DNA from: Patescibacteria group bacterium
GTDB lineage: Bacteria > Patescibacteriota > Minisyncoccia > Minisyncoccales > CG1-02-41-26
Length of the DNA: 7,746 bases
NCBI GenBank assembly: GCA_018830365.1
Contig: JAHJSK010000001.1
Coordinates: 1 to 7,746, forward strand
Reading direction: 5' to 3'
The stretch's first letter is position 1. Each line of letters opens with the position of its first letter. A model generated the notes under the pieces. That model searched no databases, was not told where the DNA came from, and saw nothing but the letters and a program-made list of their open reading frames with translations. A program made the position numbers and the translations under genes. Of this stretch, positions 1-6,181 are shown one piece after another.

Positions 1-1061
1 GGATGAACATTGTTAAGTAAAAACGAGAAGAGGCAAATTTTGTTTTTTGCTGTGCCATATAATTTCAATCCATTTAAGGTCGTCAGATTAGCTGTTCCAT
101 AATCCAACAACTTTTTTTCATAATTTTGTATATTATCTAACCCTATGCCTGTCAAATAATCTAACGCCGCGCCCAATCCAATGGCGCCAATGTAATTAGG
201 AGTGCCGGCTTCAAATTTAAAAGGTAAACTATCGTAGGTGGTATATTTAAATGTGACATGCTCAATCATATCTCCGCCGCCTTGGTATGGGGACATTTCA
301 TTCAACCAACGCTCCTTTCCGTATAAAACTCCTATTCCAGTGGGCCCATATATTTTATGCCCCGAAAAAGCGTAGAAGTCGCAATCTATGTCCTGAACAT
401 CAATCTTTTCGTGTTGAATTGCCTGAGTCCCATCTATTAGAACAGGAATGTCGTTTTTGTGAGCAATATCTATAATTTTTTTAACAGGATTAATGGTGCC
501 AAGGGAATTTGAAACATGGACAATAGCAACTAATTTTGTTTTGGAATTAATTAATTTTTTATATTCATCCAACAATAATTCACCTTTATCATTGAAAGGA
601 ATCACTCTCAATTTAGCGCCCTTTCGCTTACACATCATCTGCCATGGAACAATATTGCCATGATGTTCCATTTCAGACACAATAATTTCATCATTCTTTT
701 TTATATATGTTTCTCCGAAAGAATAAGCCACCGTATTGATTGAGGCCGTAGTTCCACTAGTAAAAATTATTTCATGGCTATGTCGGGCATTCAAATAATT
801 TTGGACCTTTTGTCTGGCCGATTCATACATTTGAGTCATTTGCTCGCTTAAATAATGAATCCCTCTGTGAACATTGCTATTATGTTCGGAAAGTAATTTA
901 CTCATTGTATCTATAACAACCTTGGGCTTCTGTGTGGTTGCTCCATTATCAAAATAAATAAGGGGCTTTCCATGAACTTTCTGATTAAGTATTGGAAAAT
1001 CATTCCTTATTTTTGCTACATTAAAAACAGATGCTTTATTGGTATTTTGTGTATTTTTCAT
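1..1061 (-). CDS. sufS: SufS-type cysteine desulfurase (C-terminus off window)
   Basis: A PLP-dependent class V aminotransferase-fold enzyme that takes sulfur from L-cysteine, leaving alanine, and holds it as a persulfide for Fe-S cluster assembly in the cytoplasm. About 353 codons are visible. The N-terminus reads IRNDFPIL, then KVHGKPLIYFDNGATTQKPK, a SufS signature. EMEHHGN gives the PLP-stacking His133, LIDGTQ gives Asp210 and Gln213, and SGHKIYGPTGIG gives the Schiff-base Lys236. All are shifted about +10 from E. coli SufS, as expected for a longer N-terminus. FEAGTPN follows. The catalytic Cys (about residue 374) would lie beyond base 1, so activity cannot be confirmed. I chose ATG at 1061; an in-frame ATG at 1070 adds three residues. 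Neither has a clear ribosome binding site. The gene is divergent from iorA, whose enzyme needs Fe-S clusters. The NifS/IscS branch is less likely given the SufS-type motifs. Confidence 0.93.
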   Translation of the reverse strand, partial: MKNTQNTNKASVFNVAKIRNDFPILNQKVHGKPLIYFDNGATTQKPKVVIDTMSKLLSEHNSNVHRGIHYLSEQMTQMYESARQKVQNYLNARHSHEIIFTSGTTASINTVAYSFGETYIKKNDEIIVSEMEHHGNIVPWQMMCKRKGAKLRVIPFNDKGELLLDEYKKLINSKTKLVAIVHVSNSLGTINPVKKIIDIAHKNDIPVLIDGTQAIQHEKIDVQDIDCDFYAFSGHKIYGPTGIGVLYGKERWLNEMSPYQGGGDMIEHVTFKYTTYDSLPFKFEAGTPNYIGAIGLGAALDYLTGIGLDNIQNYEKKLLDYGTANLTTLNGLKLYGTAKNKICLFSFLLNNVH

Positions 1062-1301
1062 TTTGTACATTTTATAATTTTTAAAATAAAATTTTGCCCG
1101 CAAGACAAGTGGCGTCCTGTGGTTTTAGATAAAATTAAATTTATCCTTGATCTTACATTTCAAATGTTTTGTTAAAAATTTTCATATTTGGTTTACAACA
1201 ATTTAATCTGTAATTAATCATAGCAAATTTACAAAGAATTTGCAAAGTGTTTTTTCTGTATGACACTTCTGCCCTTTGTAAATTTCTTTTTTTCTAAAAA
1301 A

Positions 1302-1310
1302 TGCTAAAAT
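1302..1310 (+). promoter_or_regulatory. Candidate extended -10 promoter for iorA
   Basis: TGCTAAAAT fits an extended -10 (TGN followed by TAAAAT, five of six consensus bases) about 44 bases upstream of the iorA ATG. No good -35 lies at 16-18 bases; only weak T-rich sequence is present there, which extended -10 promoters tolerate. The transcript would start near 1317, at the foot of the hairpin described next. Confidence 0.35.
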
Positions 1311-1316
1311 GAAAAC

Positions 1317-1334
1317 GTAGAAATTACTTTCTAC
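1317..1334 (+). promoter_or_regulatory. Perfect inverted repeat in the iorA leader
   Basis: GTAGAAA (1317-1323) and TTTCTAC (1328-1334) are perfect inverted repeats around a four-base TTAC loop. The element lies just downstream of the candidate -10 and 19 bases before the iorA start. It could be a repressor operator or a stabilising 5' hairpin in the mRNA; the sequence alone does not decide. Confidence 0.4.
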
Positions 1335-1353
1335 ATTTGACTTTTGTAAATTT

Positions 1354-3069
1354 ATGGAAAAAATTTTAAAAAATAAAGGAAAATCAATTCTTCTTGGCAA
1401 CGAAGCAATTGTTCAGGGCGCGCTGGAATCAGGAGTTCAGTTTGTTTCAACTTATCCCGGCACGCCGGCTTCGGAAATCGGAAATATTTTTTTTGCATCA
1501 CATAAAAACAAAAGCTACAAAGGTTATTTTGAATTTTCAGTTAATGAAAAAGTCGCATTAGAAGCGGGGATTGGCGCGAGTTTTTCTGGATTAAAAACAT
1601 TGGTGGCAATGAAAAATTTTGGAGCAAATGTTTGCCTTGATAGTTTAGGTCCCTTTTGTTATACGGGATCAAAAGGCGCGACTGTGATTGTTGTTGCTGA
1701 CGACCCTTCCTGCCATAGCTCGGCTCAATGGGAAGAAAACACCAGAGGAATTTCTCATTTAGTTAATGTCCCAACATTAGAACCTTCCGACCCGCAGGAA
1801 TGCAAAGATTTTACAAAATTAGCTTTTGAAATTTCTGAAAAATTTAAAATTCCTGTCATGCTCCGAACAACTACTCGAGTGGCTCATCAACGAATGCCGG
1901 TGGAAATAACTCAAAGCTCAAAGCTCAAAGCTCAAAATTTTAAAAGTGGAAAGTTTATTAAAAATCCGAAGCAATTTATAACAATGCCGCCAAGGGTTTT
2001 GGAAATGAAAAAAGAACTTTTGGAAAAAATTAAAAAAATAAAAATTTTTGCGGAAAAATCAGAAATAAATTTCAGTGAAGCTCAAAGCCACAAACTACAA
2101 ACTACAAACTACAAACTACAAACTACAAATCTTGGCATTGTTGCTTCAGGAATTTCTTTTCTTTATGTTCAAGAGGCATTAAAAGAGTTAAAAATTAATT
2201 TGCCTGTTTTAAAACTTGGATTTTTTTATCCCTTGCCAGAAGAAAAAATTAAAAAATTTATTAAACCCTTAAAAAAGGTCTTGATTATTGAAGAATTGGA
2301 GCCATATTTAGAAAAAGAAGTTGTGGGACTTGCCAAAGAAATTAATCCAAAATTAGAAATTTTTGGTAAAAATTTATTGCCGGAAATTGGCGAATTAAAA
2401 CCAGAAATGGTTGCTTTGGCAATTATTCATCTCGTTAATCATAAATTAAAAATTAAAAATCCATTGCTGTCGCCTTTAGCGACTCCCCGTAGGGTTGCAA
2501 TTGAAAATTGGGACTTGAAAATTCCGAGGCGGACGCCTCGGTTGTGCCCCGGTTGTCCTTATTGGTTTGTTTCCTCGGCAATAAAAAAAGCGGTTAATCC
2601 TAATAAAGTTATTTTTGGCGGAGATATTGGCTGTTATATGTTATTTGGTGCCCCATCTATGAATATGCAGGATTATTTATTTTGTATGGGATCTTCCATC
2701 GGTATTGCGCACGGAATTAAAAAAAGCGCAAATCAAAAACTTATTACTTTTATTGGGGACGCGACTTTTTTCCATGCCGGAATTCCAGGTTTAATCAATG
2801 CTGTTCACAATCAATCCAATCCTTTAATTATTATTATGGACAATCAAACAACAGCAATGACTGGGCATCAACCGCATCCGGGCATAAAAAGCGATAGTTT
2901 GCCAATAATAAAAATTGAGGATATGGTAAGCGCTTGCGGCGTAAAACATTTAAAAATTTTAGACCCCATGAAAAATTTTGAGGACTTAATAAAAACCATC
3001 AAAGAATTTTTGAAACAAAAAGAGGTCTCAGTGATTATTGCTCGTCGTCCCTGCGCGAGATTAAAATAA
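1354..3069 (+). CDS. iorA: Indolepyruvate:ferredoxin oxidoreductase, alpha subunit (no ferredoxin domain)
   Basis: Catalytic subunit of the thiamine-diphosphate enzyme that converts indolepyruvate and other aryl-pyruvates plus CoA to aryl-acetyl-CoA and CO2, reducing ferredoxin. In order: STYPGTPASEIG (32-43), NEKVALEAGIGAS (64-76), PVMLRTTTRVAHQR (167-180), a middle domain from about 261, LCPGCP (397-402), GDIGCY (423-428), IGDATFFHAGIP (467-478) and DNQTTAMTGHQPHPG (496-510). The last blocks form the TPP/Mg2+ site. The family normally ends in a domain with two CxxCxxCxxxCP-type 4Fe-4S motifs. This protein stops at RRPCARLK, and no cysteine cluster follows in any frame before the next gene. 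Interdomain linkers carry heptanucleotide repeats (about residues 186-195 and 246-259) and palindromes (about 372-396). ATG at 1354 puts the first family motif at the usual distance. The partner iorB is displaced about 4.1 kb downstream. Confidence 0.93.
   Translation: MEKILKNKGKSILLGNEAIVQGALESGVQFVSTYPGTPASEIGNIFFASHKNKSYKGYFEFSVNEKVALEAGIGASFSGLKTLVAMKNFGANVCLDSLGPFCYTGSKGATVIVVADDPSCHSSAQWEENTRGISHLVNVPTLEPSDPQECKDFTKLAFEISEKFKIPVMLRTTTRVAHQRMPVEITQSSKLKAQNFKSGKFIKNPKQFITMPPRVLEMKKELLEKIKKIKIFAEKSEINFSEAQSHKLQTTNYKLQTTNLGIVASGISFLYVQEALKELKINLPVLKLGFFYPLPEEKIKKFIKPLKKVLIIEELEPYLEKEVVGLAKEINPKLEIFGKNLLPEIGELKPEMVALAIIHLVNHKLKIKNPLLSPLATPRRVAIENWDLKIPRRTPRLCPGCPYWFVSSAIKKAVNPNKVIFGGDIGCYMLFGAPSMNMQDYLFCMGSSIGIAHGIKKSANQKLITFIGDATFFHAGIPGLINAVHNQSNPLIIIMDNQTTAMTGHQPHPGIKSDSLPIIKIEDMVSACGVKHLKILDPMKNFEDLIKTIKEFLKQKEVSVIIARRPCARLK
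1910..1936 (+). repeat. Heptanucleotide array CTCAAAG inside iorA
   Basis: Three perfect CTCAAAG units (1910-1930) are followed by a partial unit CTCAAA (1931-1936). The array encodes part of the linker after the RTTTRVAHQR block (about residues 186-195), where no conserved residue is expected. Seven bases is not a multiple of three, so each unit is read in a different frame, and all three frames are open. A further lone CTCAAAG occurs at 2081-2087, beside the second array. Confidence 0.85.
2091..2129 (+). repeat. Heptanucleotide array CAAACTA inside iorA
   Basis: Five perfect CAAACTA units (2091-2125) plus a partial CAAA encode KLQTTNYKLQTTN (residues 247-259), a seven-residue peptide repeat arising from 3 x 7 bases. 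It sits immediately before the domain that starts at GIVASG, in a linker. This is typical slipped-strand tandem repeat structure that keeps the reading frame. Confidence 0.9.
2469..2483 (+). repeat. Small palindrome inside iorA (GTCGC / GCGAC)
   Basis: GTCGC (2469-2473) and GCGAC (2479-2483) are separated by CTTTA. A second imperfect hairpin (GCGAC...GTTGC, 2479-2498, with G-U pairs) overlaps its right arm. It lies in the linker before the CPGCP motif, in a stretch (about residues 365-396) that looks like added material. Confidence 0.4.
2524..2541 (+). repeat. GC-rich perfect palindrome inside iorA
   Basis: CCGAGGCG (2524-2531) and CGCCTCGG (2534-2541) are perfect inverted repeats around a two-base GA loop. 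The 18 bases are exactly six codons, PRRTPR (391-396), ending one residue before the conserved LCPGCP block. Both its base composition and its form match the palindrome at 4566-4587. Confidence 0.8.
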
Positions 3070-3155
3070 AACCTGACAAAGCCGCAGAATAAATCCCGAA
3101 CACTTAGATTTCTTAACGGGGCAAATTTTTACTTTTTGCTCATTTCGTTTCAAAA

Positions 3156-3212
3156 AAATTTTATGAAAAAAATAATCAAGTTTAAAACACGGGAGAGATA
3201 ATAATTTATCAA
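3156..3212 (+). pseudogene. Relic of a RhuM-type gene start
   Basis: The stretch matches the beginning of the RhuM-Fic gene (6131-6188). It shares the leader AAATTTTATG, then AATAATCAA, then GAGATAATAATTTATCAA, which in the intact gene encodes GEIIIYQ. Compared with that gene it has lost one base in the A-run after the ATG and has about five substitutions. Read in the original frame it stops at a TAA, so it cannot encode the domain. Similarity fades after about 3212. I infer the stub of a RhuM-family gene that was deleted or replaced. Confidence 0.6.
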
Positions 3213-3222
3213 GATTTCATCT

Positions 3223-3250
3223 TTGACAAATTCAAAATATCAGATAAAAT
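3223..3250 (+). promoter_or_regulatory. Sigma70-like promoter before the ATPase gene
   Basis: A perfect -35 TTGACA (3223-3228) and a five-of-six -10 TAAAAT (3245-3250) are separated by 16 bases. Transcription would begin near 3257, leaving a leader of about 30 bases before the ATG at 3288. It is the best promoter match in the window. It would let the inserted genes, and by read-through iorB, be expressed independently of iorA. Confidence 0.55.
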
Positions 3251-3287
3251 GTATTTAGGTATAAAATTATTTTAAAAATATTTTTTT

Positions 3288-4502
3288 ATGAGCATTATTC
3301 GAGACATTACTCTTAAAGCGCAAAAATATCTCGCTGATCCCGAGATCATGCTTTTTATTGGCCCAAGACAAGCTGGTAAAACAACCATTTTAAAACAATT
3401 ACAAGCTATCTTGGAGAAAAACACAAAAAATATTTATTTTTTAAATTTAGAAGAGCTTGAATATTTAGAACTTTTAAATCAATCGCCTAAAAATATTTTT
3501 AAAATTTTCAACATTAATTTGGCTCAAAAAAGCTATCTTTTTATTGATGAAATACAATATCTTAAAAATCCATCAAATTTTTTAAAATATTTTTATGACG
3601 AATATCAGGGGAAAATAAAACTCTTGATTTCCGGTTCTTCGGCTTTTTATCTTGATAAAAAATTCAAGGATTCTTTAGCTGGCAGGAAAAAAATCTTTTA
3701 TGTTTTTACTCTTTCTTTCAGAGAATTTTTGCGATTTAAAAATGAAAAAGCGTTGGCTCAAAAAAATTTTTGCGCCTTGTCTCTCAAAGAAAAAGAAAAG
3801 ATTTCTTTTTGTTGTCAAGAATATATAATTTATGGCGGTTATCCACGCATTGTTTTGGCTCCTTTTCAAGAAAAAGAAGATCTTTTGCGAGAAATCGCTT
3901 TTTCCTATATTAAAAAAGATATTTATGAAGCTAATATCAATATCAAGCAAGAAGAAATATTTTATAAATTATTTAAAATATTATCTTCTCAAATAGGCAA
4001 TTTAGTTAATTCTTCAGAATTGGCCGCAACGCTCGGAGTTTCTAAAATAGCCATTGATAACTATTTGTATGTTATGCGAAAATCTTTTCACATTTGTCTT
4101 CTAAAACCTTTTTTTAAAAATGTTAGAAAAGAATTAAGCAAAATGCCTAAAATATATTTTTATGATTTGGGTTTGCGAAATTTTTTTATTCATAATTTTG
4201 ATAATTTTATTACAAGAGAAGACAAAGGCGGTTTGCTTGAAAATGCGGTGTTTCGTCAGTTAAGAGAAAGATATGACGAAGAATTATTAAAATTCTGGCG
4301 AACTATTCAAAAAAATGAAATTGATTTTATTTGTGATGAAAAACAAGCGTATGAAGTTAAAGTTAAGCCAAGCGAATTTAAAGAAAAAAAATGCCAATTA
4401 TTTTTTAAAAATTATCCGGACATTGAGTTGTCTGTTGTTTCTATTGATAAAGCAAAAGAAAAAATTGGCAAGCATAAAATTTTTAATGTTTGGGAAATTT
4501 GA
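3288..4502 (+). CDS. AAA ATPase with DUF4143-type C-terminal domain
   Basis: A 404-residue predicted cytoplasmic ATPase of the AAA_14 plus DUF4143 family. The Walker A motif is GPRQAGKTT (25-33), Walker B is YLFIDE (83-88) followed by IQYL, and a sensor-like SGSSA lies at 115-119. LAGR (130-133) and FREFL (144-148) are characteristic of the family. YGGYPRIV (182-189) precedes a winged-helix-like segment around 241-263. The C-terminal part has KIYFYDLGLRN (288-298), Glu318, NEID (343-346) and EVK (356-358), a spacing that resembles a PD-(D/E)xK nuclease-like core. The family is common in accessory regions and has no settled function; a role in defence or mobile-element biology is possible but unproven. 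It has its own upstream promoter and ends 14 bases before the HIT gene. It is very AT-rich (about 19% GC at 3481-3600 by hand count). ATG 3288 fits the usual N-terminus. Confidence 0.9.
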   Translation: MSIIRDITLKAQKYLADPEIMLFIGPRQAGKTTILKQLQAILEKNTKNIYFLNLEELEYLELLNQSPKNIFKIFNINLAQKSYLFIDEIQYLKNPSNFLKYFYDEYQGKIKLLISGSSAFYLDKKFKDSLAGRKKIFYVFTLSFREFLRFKNEKALAQKNFCALSLKEKEKISFCCQEYIIYGGYPRIVLAPFQEKEDLLREIAFSYIKKDIYEANINIKQEEIFYKLFKILSSQIGNLVNSSELAATLGVSKIAIDNYLYVMRKSFHICLLKPFFKNVRKELSKMPKIYFYDLGLRNFFIHNFDNFITREDKGGLLENAVFRQLRERYDEELLKFWRTIQKNEIDFICDEKQAYEVKVKPSEFKEKKCQLFFKNYPDIELSVVSIDKAKEKIGKHKIFNVWEI

Positions 4503-4509
4503 TTAAATA

Positions 4510-4560
4510 AAATTTTATGCGAAAAAATAATCAAATTCAAAATAAAGGCGAGATAATAAT
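4510..4560 (+). repeat. 51-base direct repeat, copy in the HIT gene start
   Basis: This segment is identical to 6131-6181, the start of the RhuM-Fic gene, except for one base (A at 4545 against C). It comprises the A/T leader, the ATG and 13 further codons. The match ends abruptly at 4560, and the downstream sequences are unrelated. The related stub at 3156-3212 is a third, degraded member. Confidence 0.9.
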
Positions 4561-4996
4561 GGATAACCTCACCGCAAGCGGTGAGGTAAAATTTCTGAGA
4601 AATTTAATCAAAGAATACAAACATTGGGCAATTTATATTTATCACAATCAAGGTTATCTTGGACGTTGTGTTGTGTGGTGCAAAAGAGAGGATGCGCTTG
4701 ATTTAACCGACGCAACAATAGAAGAACAGCAAGAATTGTTTTTGGTTTTGCATGATTTAACAAAAGCGATGGAAAAAATTTTTCAACCAGATTGGTTCAA
4801 TTATTCATTTTTGGGAAACCAGACACGACATTTACACGGACACTTTATTCCTCGCTATAAAAATCAAAAAATGTTTATGGGAGTAAAATTTGAAGACAAA
4901 TTATACGGGCATAATTACAAAACTGATCACAGCTTTGTTACGCCTGAATCATTGTTGGATGTTGTTAAAAATAAAATAATAGAAATGCTAAAATAG
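4517..4996 (+). CDS. HIT-family hydrolase with a RhuM-derived N-terminal extension
   Basis: A histidine-triad nucleotide hydrolase or transferase. The signature HLHGHFIPRY (105-114) supplies His105, His107 and His109, with the last acting as nucleophile in this family. The order KEYKHWAIYIYHNQGYLGR, WCKREDALDLTD, PDWFNYSFLGN and FEDKLYGHNYKTDH fits a small single-domain HIT protein. The true substrate, perhaps a dinucleoside polyphosphate or adenylylated compound, cannot be read from sequence. Residues 1-14 equal the first 14 residues of the RhuM-Fic protein except residue 10, and residues about 17-23 are encoded by a palindrome, so the family part begins near KFLRNLIKEYKHW (25). Translation from 4517 is plausible because the leader is the same as at 6138; ATG 4559 (M15) is the alternative. 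The gene follows the ATPase by 14 bases. Confidence 0.88.
   Translation: MRKNNQIQNKGEIIMDNLTASGEVKFLRNLIKEYKHWAIYIYHNQGYLGRCVVWCKREDALDLTDATIEEQQELFLVLHDLTKAMEKIFQPDWFNYSFLGNQTRHLHGHFIPRYKNQKMFMGVKFEDKLYGHNYKTDHSFVTPESLLDVVKNKIIEMLK
4566..4587 (+). repeat. GC-rich perfect palindrome in the HIT gene
   Basis: ACCTCACCGC (4566-4575) and GCGGTGAGGT (4578-4587) are perfect ten-base inverted repeats around AA. They follow directly on the RhuM-derived repeat and precede the conserved HIT sequence, encoding about NLTASGEV. The element stands out as GC-rich in AT-rich surroundings. A hairpin this close to the start codon could reduce translation. Confidence 0.85.
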
Positions 4997-5105
4997 TTTC
5001 ACATTGGCGACACGCTAATCAAAGTTCACGCGAAATTTTGTAATAGAAAAAATTAATATATTTCAGGACTTTGGATAGTTATGGGCTTTGTTCAAAAAAA
5101 ATTTT

Positions 5106-6104
5106 ATGCAAAAAGATAACCAACAATCGCAAATTATCATTTATCAAACCGAAGATGGAAAAACTCGCGTTGAAGTTCGGTTTGAGCATGAAAATGTATG
5201 GCTGACACAAAAACTCATGGCAGAACTTTTTGGGACAACGAAACAAAATGTTAGTTTGCATCTGCAAAATATATTTAGCGATGAAGAATTAAGCCATGAT
5301 TCAGTTGTAAAGGATTTCTTGACAACTGCATCGGATGGGAAAAAATATAAAACCAAAATGTATGGGTTGGAAATTATTATTGCTGTGGGATATCGCGTAA
5401 ATTCTACTCGCGGCACACTTTTCCGTCAATGGGCAACAGATCGTCTAAAAGAATATATAGTTAAGGGTTTTACTATGGACGATGCGCGCCTCAAACAGGG
5501 TGGCTATAAATCACGCTATTTTGAAGAACTCATGGAGCGTGTGCGAGATATTCGCTCGAGTGAACGAATGTTGTACCAAAAAGTGACGGATATTTATGCA
5601 ACAAGCATTGACTATCGTAAAGATGCTAAAGAAACAGACCTGTTTTTTAAGACGGTTCAAAACAAGATGCATTTTGCAGTAAGCGGGAAAACTGCCGCGG
5701 AATTGATCGCTGAGCGCGTTAATAATAAAAAGTCGCTTATGGGGCTCACAAATTTTTCTGGTCTTAATCCTATTCGACGCGACATTTATATTGCAAAAAA
5801 TTATTTAAACAAAAACGAGCTTAAAATGCTTAATCGTATTGTGGACGCGTATTTATCATTTGCCGAAATCCAAGCCAAAAGCGAACACGCCATGACCATG
5901 AAAGATTGGATTAGCAAGCTTGATGAGTATCTGACACTTTTAGGAAAAGGCGTTTTAAAAAATGCTGGTAAGGTGCGCGCGGAAGAAGCCGAGAAAAAAG
6001 CCGAACAAGAATATGAGATATATAAACAGAAACAAGATAAAAATTATATTTCTGATTTTGATCGTGAAGTTAAAAAACTATTAAAAATCGCAAGAAAAAA
6101 GTAA
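5106..6104 (+). CDS. RhuM-family (virulence protein RhuM-like) protein
   Basis: A full-length RhuM-family protein of 332 residues. The family (named for Salmonella RhuM, pfam Virulence_RhuM) is widespread, and its biochemical function is unknown. The N-terminal half has IIIYQTEDGKT (10-20), VWLTQKLMAELF (31-42), a likely helix-turn-helix around TTKQNVSLHLQNIF, then ASDGKKYKTKMYGLEIIIAVGYRVNS and RQWATDRLKEYIVKGF. The C-terminal half includes DIRSSERMLYQKVTDIY, the conserved NKMHFAVSG and GLNPIRRDI-type segments, and a charged, coiled-coil-prone tail rich in E and K. I chose ATG 5106 because its AAATTTTATG leader aligns with the start at 6138; ATG 5088 would add six residues. GC content is higher than in neighbours (about 45% at 5461-5580 by hand count), which suggests separate acquisition. 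The next gene begins 33 bases on and carries a paralogous N-terminal domain. Confidence 0.9.
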   Translation: MQKDNQQSQIIIYQTEDGKTRVEVRFEHENVWLTQKLMAELFGTTKQNVSLHLQNIFSDEELSHDSVVKDFLTTASDGKKYKTKMYGLEIIIAVGYRVNSTRGTLFRQWATDRLKEYIVKGFTMDDARLKQGGYKSRYFEELMERVRDIRSSERMLYQKVTDIYATSIDYRKDAKETDLFFKTVQNKMHFAVSGKTAAELIAERVNNKKSLMGLTNFSGLNPIRRDIYIAKNYLNKNELKMLNRIVDAYLSFAEIQAKSEHAMTMKDWISKLDEYLTLLGKGVLKNAGKVRAEEAEKKAEQEYEIYKQKQDKNYISDFDREVKKLLKIARKK

Positions 6105-6130
6105 AAATTATAAATTACTTTTAATTTTAT

Positions 6131-6181
6131 AAATTTTATGCGAAAAAATAATCAAATTCAAAATACAGGCGAGATAATAAT
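6131..6181 (+). repeat. 51-base direct repeat, copy in the RhuM-Fic gene start
   Basis: This is the likely parent copy: here the repeat continues smoothly into RhuM coding sequence (GEIIIYQTSK). The copy at 4510-4560 has one mismatch and then breaks off. The two direct repeats bracket the HIT and RhuM genes, so recombination between them would delete about 1.6 kb. Confidence 0.9.

Larger units (their letters stand above)
1062..1353. promoter_or_regulatory. Divergent intergenic region between sufS and iorA
   Basis: About 290 bases without a gene separate two divergent start codons, so promoters for both directions should lie here. On the plus side I see an extended -10 box (1302-1310), a perfect hairpin (1317-1334) and three copies of an 11-base motif. 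On the minus side, ATAAAAT just upstream of the sufS start could be a -10, but no convincing -35 accompanies it. Short open frames that cross this stretch have no recognisable protein features. No RNA gene was recognised. Confidence 0.6.
1225..1353. repeat. Three copies of TTTGTAAATTT upstream of iorA
   Basis: The exact 11-mer TTTGTAAATTT lies at 1275-1285 and 1343-1353, and its reverse complement at 1225-1235. The last copy ends at the base before the iorA ATG. The first copy is inside a longer inverted repeat, GCAAATT (1223-1229) and AATTTGC (1237-1243). Copies flanking a promoter are what operator sites look like, but the motif is A/T-rich, so chance is not excluded. Confidence 0.4.
3070..3287 (+). 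other. Intergenic region between iorA and the ATPase gene
   Basis: These 218 bases mark the left edge of the insertion that separates iorA from iorB. They hold a weak CCCG...CGGG pairing (3095-3120) with a T-rich stretch after it, which could be a poor terminator for iorA. Next come a decayed RhuM-type gene start (3156-3212) and a good promoter (3223-3250). No ferredoxin-like coding sequence is present. Confidence 0.55.

Noticed and set aside
287..475. Plus-strand open frame of 62 codons
   Set aside because: It lies antisense within the well-supported sufS gene and shows no protein-like features.
972..1400. Short open frames on both strands around the sufS-iorA gap
   Set aside because: The residues are dominated by F, I and K as expected of AT-rich noncoding DNA, and the frames overlap the true gene starts; no motif was recognised.
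1910..2129. CRISPR array
   Set aside because: The repeats are seven bases, directly abutting, without spacers, and lie inside an open coding frame.
3095..3121. Intrinsic terminator after iorA
   Set aside because: Only four base pairs (CCCG with CGGG) enclose an 18-base loop, and no clean U-run follows directly; too weak to call.
3675..3950. Minus-strand open frame of 91 codons inside the ATPase gene
   Set aside because: Antisense shadow of a gene with clear AAA and DUF4143 motifs.
4315..4506. Plus-strand frame overlapping the end of the ATPase gene
   Set aside because: It is an out-of-frame reading of conserved ATPase sequence (NEID and EVK motifs) and is lysine-rich without domain signal.
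4997..5105. Remnant peptide-coding sequence between HIT and RhuM (reads GDTLIKVHAKF in one frame)
   Set aside because: I could not match it to any family, it has no start codon of its own, and it is too short to call a pseudogene.
5079..5416. Minus-strand open frames over the RhuM gene start
   Set aside because: Antisense to conserved RhuM sequence; no recognisable features.
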